Part shown: positions 14,401-23,700 of the stretch, in pieces
Layout of the letters: each line of letters opens with the position of its first letter
Position numbering within the stretch: position 1 is the first letter of the stretch
Assembly (NCBI RefSeq): GCF_000327385.1
Contig: NW_008707443.1
Span: forward strand, 495,408-559,407
DNA from: Lottia gigantea
Lineage: Eukaryota > Mollusca > Gastropoda > Lottiidae
DNA length: 64,000 bases
Direction of reading: 5' to 3'
Notes under the pieces: model-generated
Databases searched by the model: none
The model's input: only the letters and a program-made list of their open reading frames with translations
What the model was told of the DNA's origin: nothing
Made by a program: the position numbers and the translations under genes

Positions 14401-15744
14401 GAATGTGACGAAACTTGGTATGATTGTTTGTAATCACCTAAGGATGATCCCTATTGAAAATCAGATAAATCTCAAATATCATATTTAGTATGAGTTATTG
14501 CCCTTGTTCTTGAAATGCTCGTTAAAACTCTGGAAGGTGCAATTCTTGACAGATTTTGATGAAACTTGGTGTAAGTGTTTGCTTTCACCCAAGGATAAAA
14601 CCCTTACGAAAATTAGAAGAAGAATCGAAAAATATTTTGAGTTATTACCCTTGTTCGTAAAAACGTGTTCAAGTTTTAGCCTGTAAACATTCTAGAAGAC
14701 CCCATTCTTGGCACATTTTGACGAAACTTAGTAGTATTATACAGTATCGCCCCAAAAAGTTCAAAAGAAGTGTAAGACTGAAGGATGAATATATAAATAT
14801 CTTGGTAATTGTTTCTGTACTGCAAAATATTTTCAATTAAAGTCAGCTGCCATTGCGCGTATAATACCTTGCAAACTGTCTTTTTCTCATTTTCTTGTGT
14901 TTTCTGCTATATCTATTTCTAAAAGCAAACTAATATGTTATACATAAATGGAAATGATTATAAATTGATTATGGAAAAATTGGGCACGAGTTTTTATCAA
15001 CCCAATGTGTTTGTATCATTGTGTTTTGAACAGAGGAAAATTCATGTATTTAAATGGTTCTTTTTTTTATTTTAAATTCCCTTTGTCTTGTAGGTTCCCA
15101 TTGTTATACCAATAGTTTTAGTATTGATCTCAATCTACCTTGTTATTGCACCGATAGTTTATGAACCTAAAATAGAATTCCTGTATGCGTTCTTATTCGT
15201 TATGGCTGGTCTAATATTCTACTTTCCTTTTGTTTATTGGAATATTAAATTGAAAGGAATAGGTAACTAAAAATCTTTAACAAAAATCAATTGGTGTTCA
15301 AAAGGAAAGAATTGAATGATACATCATTTAATTAATTCATTATAAATTTGTCTTTGACAAATTAATATTTAAATAGAATATGCTTGAAATCGATCATCTT
15401 GCTTAATGAAATAAATTCTCTGATCCAACAAGCTGATGTCTACGTCACATAATTTGATGGAAAATAAATACATTTAACCCATACTGATGAAAATATGAAA
15501 ATGATTCTAGAGACGTTGGCATTTTTAATTGTCATCTTATAGTTTCGACATAACGTAAATTACTATAAGTCTAATGTCATGTGTGTGTGTGTGTGTGAGT
15601 CAAAGGGCTAAGATGCTGAAGACTGATACTAAATTTGATAATTAATTTAGATAATTTCCATGTTCTTTTATATTTTCAGATTCAATTACCATGTATTTAC
15701 AGTTAATATTGGAGGTTGTACCATCTAATTTCCCATCCGAATAA
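5490..15744 (+). CDS. SLC7A9: b(0,+)-type amino-acid transporter light chain (SLC7 family)
   Basis: Coding exons: 5490-5517, 8780-8935, 9118-9219, 9591-9830, 10217-10342, 11120-11219, 11408-11452, 12241-12364, 12905-13008, 13348-13444, 14057-14206, 15094-15262, 15680-15744; total 1506 nt, 501 aa, phases all agree. The protein is a 12-helix antiporter light chain that would exchange cationic and neutral amino acids at the plasma membrane. Seen in the sequence: substrate-binding GSG at residues 62-64 after VGTII; Cys160, at the place of the heavy-chain disulfide Cys (human Cys144); LWAYDGW with Trp246 and Asp249, matching human b0,+AT Trp230 and Asp233; IIPGDI; and a C-terminal tail LQLILEVVP typical of this branch. 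The first exon (MSLKLGEAK) is short and inferred from phase and splice fit; otherwise Met at 8797 would start a 486-aa form. The partner SLC3 heavy chain is not in the window. Intron 2 has a GC donor. Assignment to SLC7A9 rather than another light chain rests on remembered sequence. Confidence 0.87.
7504..7733. mobile_element. MITE family A, copy 2 (best-preserved ends)
   Basis: It lies in the first intron of the transporter gene. The left end is TTAAAGGGACAGG and the right end CTCTCCCTTTAA, so TTAA flanks imperfect inverted AGGGASAG ends. The body matches the copies at 3004 and 17879. No coding capacity. Confidence 0.65.
7808..8002. mobile_element. MITE family B, copy 1 (CAGTGGCG ends)
   Basis: It starts CAGTGGCGG and ends CGCCACTG, so the terminal inverted repeat is at least 8 bp. 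Such ends are common in hAT-like and Harbinger-like nonautonomous elements. It sits in the first intron of the transporter gene. A related copy is at 21573-21791. Target-site duplication not clear. Confidence 0.55.
8936..9117 (+). other. GC-AG intron in the transporter gene
   Basis: The exon ends ...ATTATTG and the intron begins GCAAGT and ends TTGTAG. Only this junction keeps the GTIIGSGIF reading without insertion or frame change. A GT donor 3 nt downstream (after GGCAA) breaks the frame. GC donors are a known minor class that usually carry this GCAAGT consensus. Confidence 0.8.
11718..12050 (-). mobile_element. LINE ORF2 C-terminal remnant (CR1/L2-like)
   Basis: It lies in the intron between transporter exons at 11408 and 12241, in antisense. 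Minus-strand frames give a tail like that of many LINE polyproteins: [14 protein letters not shown], then [25 protein letters not shown] and a final block with QKTYRLVFN. The pieces lie in two frames, so it is broken and 5'-truncated. The reverse-transcriptase core is absent. Confidence 0.65.
13560..14056 (+). repeat. Minisatellite made of 3'-splice-site plus exon-start units
   Basis: About eight imperfect units of roughly 54-60 bp fill most of the intron before the exon at 14057. Each unit resembles the end of this intron and the first 30-35 nt of that exon: TTTAGAT, then ATATCATTACTGATGATAAT, then a CCAGGTGAT-like block, then TAGTATTG. The true exon is the last unit. Several units keep a TTTAG acceptor-like site. 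Confidence 0.8.
14330..14775 (+). repeat. Dispersed repeat with TTCTTGACAGATTTTGACGA units, copy 1
   Basis: It begins with a GGTCCGTCCGTCC run, followed by about three imperfect units of 140-160 bp, each with a CTCGTAAACACT-like block, CAATTCTTGACAGATTTTGA, GAAACTTGGT and GAGTTATTGCCCTTGTTC. The same family is seen at 51960-52400. No coding capacity recognised; it is in the intron before the exon at 15094. Confidence 0.7.
15581..15598. repeat. (GT)n microsatellite
   Basis: A run of GT dinucleotides, nine units, in the last intron of the transporter gene. Confidence 0.9.
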
Positions 15745-16559
15745 CGGCGATGACCATTCTGTAGAATTAATATCACTATACCATAATTATTATTTTAAAC
15801 TGTAATTCACGAACTATGTATATGATGTGTTTCCTATTTTATATTCCAACTTGCTATATTATCTACATACAGTCACTTTAAATTTCTTGGTTTTCATAAT
15901 CCCAAAAGTGTTTTTAAAAATTGTACATTCGTGCCAAGATATAGTAGGTGACCGTTGAAACCTCGTATAACGTAATATGAAGAGAAATTCCTTTTCGACA
16001 AAAACACACAAAACTGTTTGAACACACATAATATTGTTTAAATTTGAATTATCTGTTTCCATTCTTTGACAATTTAAACCTCGTATAATAATTCCAGAAC
16101 TCTAACCTATTCAATCGTATAACATTGCAGTATTCGAGGTTTTTCTGTTTTTTTGGGGGGGTTTATTGTTGCAGAAAGATTGAAACCTCGTATATAATAT
16201 TTTTTAAAGTTTTAAATCTGTCTGTTAATATACGTGTTATTTAATTAGTGAATTTGGGTTATTTACAATGTTTTGATCAAAAGATCCGCGCTTTTATGAG
16301 CTTTCGAACAATACAAATAAGTGAAAATGACCGAATATGGCATATACGACGTTTCAAGCGGTCACCCACCACGATATCTAATTGATACAGCATGATATTA
16401 TCACTGGAATATTTTGCAGTGCGGTGCTTTTCGCCTCTTGACTACTTCGTTATAGACTAAAATTTGTTACAACTCCCTGGTACTGTACGTAAGTGTATGG
16501 ATCAAGATTTTGGTCCGTTACAATAGGAGCAAAGTTATGGTCCATGTCGAACTTGTACT
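15745..16559. other. 3' flank of the transporter gene, no gene recognised
   Basis: It presumably holds the 3' untranslated region, but no convincing AATAAA lies near the stop. The phrase TGAAACCTCGTATA(A) recurs three times (near 15955, 16075 and 16184), an uncharacterised short repeat. Confidence 0.4.
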
Positions 16560-17000
16560 AATGCCTAGTTCACACCAACGGCGAATGCCGCGCTTTAAAT
16601 CGGCGAGCAAAGCGCCATCATTTTTTGTTTACTTTTCAAAAATTATCACGATCTCCTAAGTAATGTTACGCTCTGATACGAATTATTTCCCGATTTGATC
16701 AGGCCTTGTTACGCTTTAAATCACGCTTTGATAAGCTTTATTAAGCTTTGATGCGGTTATGACGCTTAAAATTACGCTCTGATACGATTATCAAGCTCTG
16801 TTGTGCATTGTTAAGCTCGAAATGGCCGATTTCATGCCGCTTTTGATCAAGTGGTGACAGACCGTGAAGACTGGGGTCCCCGCTTTGAATAAAGCTCTGT
16901 TAAGCTTTCCTACGCTTTGAGTCAAGCTTTGCTGAACTTTGTTACGCTTTGTTAAGCTTTGATACGTTCTCGGCGCTTTAATCAATTCGTGACAGAGCGC
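16560..17000. repeat. Degenerate array of GCTTTGATACGCTTTG-like units, MITE-like ends
   Basis: After TAGTTCACACCAACGGCGAATGC-like sequence (similar openings occur in some invertebrate MITEs), there are many variable units of about 11 bp with the core AAGCTTTGTTA or TACGCTTTGA, interrupted once near 16820-16880. It ends with a GACAGAGCGCC block. The frames inside are by-products of the array. Confidence 0.6.
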
Positions 17001-17712
17001 CCAAAATTTTTAAACAGTTTAAAACAGCTGTTACTCATTGCTCCTGCAAAGGAATTTTTCATGTAAATTTCAGATGGAGTCAGGCCGACCAAAACGATTT
17101 TTGTTATGTATCAATCTTCAAACGTGTTTCAATATTTTTCATTTATCGACGTTTTTCATCCAAGGTTGCCACAGACGTAGGTCCCCTTTTGTTCTTTTTT
17201 TATTACCTTTTGTGTACTGATCTATTTTTTTTTTTGATACTGTCATTCAATTTAGTAAATGTCGAGTAAGGTCAAATAAATAGATTGTCTTATTTCTTTA
17301 AGAAAGCCACGGTGTGTTAATATTATTTCACTTGATTTTATCTATAGATATGTCTTTTTTGCATTGTTAATGTCAAACTTAACAAGTCCTCTAAGCGGTG
17401 ATCCTTTACAAAACGCATGTAAAAACAATCCGAGATAACAATTTGAACGTCCGTTTAATAATGTTTCCTCCAATATATGTATCCCATAATAAATAGTATT
17501 CCGGAATCATCAATGCTTTCATATTTTCTGTAGACGTCGTTAGCGAGCTAAATAGTACACACAATCGTAGACAATTCTATTCATTGCCATGGGTACTTCA
17601 TTTTTTAAAATTGTTTAAATTCAACGAGAAGACTGCTTTTATTTAAGATGATATTTTATACGTGGTATATAACAGATCGTAAGATATCTTGATAGAGCTT
17701 ATTACAGTCAGA

Positions 17713-20700
17713 ATGAGAGAATTGAATTTTTCAATTTTTGTTCTCGTCTTGGGTAAGTAAACTAAGTCCTATCATAATATTTAACTGATCTTCCTGAAGA
17801 ATGCAAGCTTCTATGTATTAGTCTCGTCTCGAAAGATTGGATTTTGAATTTGTTAAGAACTACAGTTTTGATAGAATTTTAAAGGGACAGATTCGCCACT
17901 TTTGGTGGTTGATTCGGGCCTTGGGGAAACACTAGAAATATACAAAATTCGCACTATTTCTTCAAAAATACTTCAAACTGGCAATTTCACTTTCTATTTC
18001 AATATGTCTTTTTTAAATATGAAAACAAGACGATTCATCATTTTAACTTTCAAATGCGGATAAATCTGGATACACATGGATTTGAAAAGGGTCAAACTTT
18101 GACATTGAGATGTTTTGTATTATTACTGATAAGCCTGGCTAAAACATTCTGATACTTTGGTACGATTGGTCAAACGAATGTCGAATCTGTCTCTAGAGCA
18201 TGACCAATCTGAGTAATAATTTCGCAATTCACATTTTCTTTATGTATATTGGCTGCCTTTGATGCAATGCTTTTTCGAATATCAAATGTGGGGTGTCGAA
18301 ACGACAGATGGTACAATTTTGAAAAATTGTCTTCGAAACATCACATGAGTTTCCAAGAACAATAGCTATAACTTATATTCGATGTGTTTCGAGTTTTCTT
18401 TAAATAAATGAAAAGATAGCTTGGCAAGGTAACATACCCACTGGCAGCTGTCAGAAATGATTAAACAGTCTTTAGTGACTACAGGGTTGCAAAATATAGC
18501 TAATAGAGTGAAACGTCAAGTCAGACACGATATTTCGGTGAAATATTATCCGATCATCGCGAAAATCGATAGGGATCATCTTCATAATGACATTGACATA
18601 CAAAATAAAAATCAAAAGAATCTGTAAACAATTGTAGCCTGTAGAGTGAGCACGAGTTGCACAATATAGCTAATAGAGTAAAACGTCAGGTCAGACATGA
18701 TATTTCGGTGAAAAATTATCCGATCATCATGAAAATCGATAGATCATCATGAAAATCAATAGGGATCATCTTCATAATGACATTGACACACAAAATAAAA
18801 ATCAAAAGAATCTGTAAAAAATTGTAGCCTGTAGAGTGAGCACGAGTTGCACAATATAGCCAATAGAGAAAAACGTCAAGTCAGACACGATATTTCGGTG
18901 AAAAATTATCCGATCATCACGAAAATCAATAGGGATCGACTTCATAACAACATTGATATACAAAATAAAAATCAAAATAATCCATAAAGAACTGTAGCCT
19001 GTAGAGTGAGCACGAGCCAAATGTGAACGGACGGACGGACCGACGGACCGACGGGGTGATTACAATATACGCCCATCTTACGTGTGGGCGTATAAAAAGG
19101 GTACAGCTTTTTCTCAGATTTTCTTCGGAAAATCGACCAAAGCTAATTTCCACAAGATTCATTTTCATAAAAAAACTTCCTTTGCATACTTGAAGACTTT
19201 GTTCTGAAAATTTTGTCTGCAAAAACAACTCATCAAATGAAGAAATACCCTATCAATAATATTGTATTTATAAGAGGGTCGACCCACCAAATTCAGACCC
19301 ACAGACCAAAGATGGGATAAATATGTCAAAATGACGTAGAATTGGCACAAGACAAAAGTTAATAGAAAAAAGGACTAAGGACAGTTAGTATGTGACAAAA
19401 AATGACCAAAGTTATTGTGCTATGTACACGCATTGTGATATAGTAATGCTACTAATGCTGTCGTTATTCTCGCGATGATTGAACAATACTTCTCCAATTA
19501 AGGCATACATTTTCTATAAAATTAAATGTTCAAGTACAATTTTACCGGAAAGCTTTTAGACAGGATGGATTTGTTAATCATTTATTGTAATTCATCTAAA
19601 TTATTTTTTGTGTTTTTGTTTTATGTGCACTTTGCTTCTAGATGTCGCTGAAATCGTATATTGTAATGTTTCTATTACATTTTATATTGCAGTACAAACA
19701 ATGACCCCATTGAAGGGATGTAAACTCTTCTGGCCTATGCTTAGCTATCATATTGATGATCGTCATGATAAGGATCTCATACAAGTACAGAACCCAAAAG
19801 ACAATGATATCTTTGAAGTAAGCGATGAAAATGTTCTTTATTCTGAGGGATTAAATGCAAAGTTTCTCAAATTTACTGGAGAGAGAAGACGGTATGTTGA
19901 AACAGATGTTAAACCCGGCAAGGAATATGATAAAAAATTTGCCATTAGTATGATTTTTAAATCGTCTTTAAGTAATGGAACACTCTTCCACTACAAAGCA
20001 AATTCTAATTCGACAGAAATAAAAGAAGTAATAATTCTTCTGGAAAATGGAGTGATCAAATCATGGATAGTGTGCTCTTCCCCAATTAAATGTTCGACCG
20101 TGGAAAAAAATGAAAATCTTTCTGATTCATGGAGAAGTTATCTGGTTGAATATAAGTTTGATGGAAAGATTGAACTAGATGGAAATGCTCGTATTGGAGG
20201 TTCATTTGACAATCCTATTGGGGAATTTGTTGGTGTTTTTCAATGTGTATCTATGGTGCATGATGCACATAAAGAAGCAAAGGAACGGAATAAAAAATGC
20301 GACTATAAAGAGATTGAAGAAAAGTTATCTAAAGGAGGTAACTTCAGTACAGATCTTTTAAAACTCTGTTATAGGAATAATCCCAATGTTGCCATGGGCT
20401 CTTTTAGTTGGTAAAATCAAATATTTAGGACGTAAACTAGGGTCTTTTTCTATAAGGCAAAAATCATGTTGTCTTTAAAGTCAGTCAACGCAAAGTGTTC
20501 GGTAGACTTCAAAGGGTAACCACCTTTACCGTAGACTTTAAATAAACGAAGTATTGAGCGGATGTAATATTCATATTCTTATTTAATTGGTAAAATTTTT
20601 TTTGTCGGCACGAGACATATGCCTTGATGTAGTTACGGGCCAATTTTTCCGTATAAGTTTTATATTTGACTACTATTTATTAATCACTACTATGATAATT

Positions 20701-23700
20701 TTAATTATAATCTAAAGTAAGAACACGTGTATTAAAACGTTTGTCTTTAAGTAAAATTTAACATTTCACCATGTCTTAAATGAAATAGAAACAAATATTT
20801 TTTGGCCATTTCAGAAAAACACAGTAGACCTTTGACTGAAGTATCAGTGACATCAATTTGGCCACTCAACAACCGTTCATGTGGTTATGAAGCAACAAAA
20901 GTTGTTAAACCCGACAGCACCCCTGGTTCATGCAGTAGCTGGATTTCCCTATCAACTTCAATGGTTGGTTTGGAGGAGCCATCAGTGGCAACTTTAAAAT
21001 CCACAGATTACATCAACACTACAATTAGTGATAATTGGTCGTTTGATCGATTTAGTATTGCAATCTTTGTTCAAGTATCAAAAGTAACTGGTAAGCCTGA
21101 TAAACCAATTATATATGTTCGTTTTCCTTATGGAAATTTTGAAAGTCTAACAGTTAAAATTGATAAGAACAACAATATATTAGTACTTTTGTCAACTGGA
21201 GAGACAATTTCTCAAAATATTGGTGACATTGCAACTTGGCACTTCATTGCTGTCCAATATAATCATGACTGGGAGGAACTATCTCTAATTATTGATGATA
21301 GGTTTTATAAAACAGATTTTTCTATAAATAATTCAACTTCCTTAACCTCATCTGGTGTTAAACTAGACATTGGTGGTTTCGAAGGAAACATTACTTGTGT
21401 GACCATATTTAATACACCATTGAGTGAAAACACAGCATCTGATCTGTTAAAACAAGAATGTAATAAGAAAAGGAGCTTCACTGCACCTGGTATGTATTGA
21501 TTTTGTAATTGATTTATAATTACTTGTGATGATTAAAGCGACCCATTAAGTGTTGGTTAAGATAATCACAGATCAGCGGGGTAGCGAGGATTTCGTTGAC
21601 AGGGGGAGGGGTGGGTGCATCCTGGCGCCCTGACTTACCTTTGCAGATTTTCGAGGACCCTAGCTATGGTGGGGGGTCAGAGGACTCTGCCTTGAAAATT
21701 CTCTAATGTGGGAGGCCTGAGAATATATTCAAACACGATTTTCTAAGTGAAAGTCTGGCGCAAACAAAATTACTACTTAAATACGCCACTGACACAAATC
21801 TTCAGGTTTATATGTGTATCACCATTTTTGTTGAACAATTGACAACAGATATTCTTAATTTCATCGCAAAGGTGCGAGTGAACTGTTCCAAATTACCACT
21901 AATTTTTATATTTTCTATTCTTTAGCTGAAGATGCTCCGGAGCCTGTGGAATTGTGGCCACTCAGTAAAATGACTATGGGTTTCGAAATGATCTCGCAAC
22001 AACAACTGTCCACTACTCCGAAAAAATTATGCTGGCGATTCAACCATAATGAACCTACAGATTTAATAGATTCTGAAGCTGTACAGTTTTATGGAGCTGA
22101 TCAATTTTCTTTACAAATCGACTCAATCATTAGATCTGATATATTTGTTGTTGGTGTGTTTGTTGAGACCCATGAAACTTCAGGAACTATTCTGAAAATA
22201 AATGTTGGCTCTGAAAGTGTTGAATTATCTACAAAACTTGGTAATGTAAGTCTGAAAGTAAATAATGACACTTGTTTGGAGATTCCTTGGTCATATAACG
22301 ATAAATGGACATCAGTCGTCTTAGAATTTAGTGCAAATGAACTAAAACTAAACGTTGAGGACACTGGTATACAACATAGTTGTAGTGTAAATACAATTAC
22401 AAAACCAGCTGCACTGGCACTGGTGCTCGGTGGAATCCCAGACAGCTTCATAGGCGAAATGAGATGTCTGGAAATATTTAATTCAAGTATCATTGTAACA
22501 GGTTCAGCAAGATCAGTTTTGAAATTGGAATGTTCTAAAAGCAAAGATTTTACGCCAGGTATGTCAATGTTTTGTTACTGTAATGTTCCCGTCCTAACAT
22601 ACTCATTACGTCTATCATTATCAACAGTAGAATGAATTAGTCATATTTAGCAGGTTTCTTTAGAAAGGAGTTATCAAAAGCTACGTCACAATAATTTGAT
22701 AACCCACTAATCTATATTTCAATGAAAATTTAGTACTATCCGTGAAGGTTGCTGGTATTCGGTTGTATGATTTAGTTTAAATGTCTAAGAAATATACCAA
22801 AGTTAGCCTTATACTGATCCATAGTTTGTATCTTGTGTTTATTCAGGTCTTGATCCAGTACCGTCTGTAACAGCGTTAAATGTATGGAGAATGGATAACG
22901 AAACAATATTAACAAATAAACAGATACATGGCATGGAATTGCTCAATTCCAACCAATCACTCTATTTTGATGGATCTAGTAGATTACATCTACTGATAAA
23001 CGTGTCTATTCCGACTGATGAAATGAGTCTTGGATTCTTTTTTAGACCAATGGAATACAGCAAAGGGGTGATATTACAGGACACATCTTCAGATTTCCAC
23101 ATTTCAATTGATGATCACAAGTTGGTTATAAATACTAAATCATCTTGTGGTGCGGTCACCTTTACTGGTGTTACAGGTGGTGATTGGCATTGGTTGATGA
23201 TTAATAGAATCATCAGTTGTAAATCTTTGATATTTGTTCTAGACGGCGAAGTGAAATATGCTCATTCTAGCTGTTTTGAGACATCAGGATTGATGGAAGT
23301 ACGTCTCGGTGGTGAAGAAAGGTCCTTTAAAAATTTTAGAGGTGATCTAAGTTGTCTGGCCTTGTTTAATACTGCTGTAGACTGGGAAATTGGTAACGAG
23401 TCTATGATACAGTCGTGTAATATTAACCAACAGGATGGACGTAAGTATGGTGTATTTATTATAGTTTATAGATGTTGAAGTAAGTCATTTAATTGGTGAC
23501 GAACACGACTATTTTTAAAAAAATAAAAAAACTAGAACCACTCGTGGTACTGAGTGGGACTTTGCTCTTGTTCCAATGACCTTTGACCATGTTAAGGGGA
23601 AGGTCATTTAAGGTCAACGTCACTAGATATGAGTCATCAAACTTTGAAAATACAAACATTATAAAACCGGAAGTTGACGATGAACATCAAATATGAAGGA

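Noticed and set aside
18486-19020. Regularly spaced repeats that could suggest an array with spacers
   Set aside because: Three long units without unique spacers, in eukaryotic DNA; an ordinary tandem repeat, not CRISPR.
19693-20414. Exon 2 of LamG paralogue 1 as a complete single-module gene
   Set aside because: A phase-1 donor at 20337 joins exon 3 in frame and gives equal structure in both paralogues; the longer frame is kept only as a possible read-through form.
22101-22544. 147-aa frame on the minus strand, also present at 32155-32598
   Set aside because: It is antisense to LamG exon 4 in both paralogues; its conservation follows from the coding strand.
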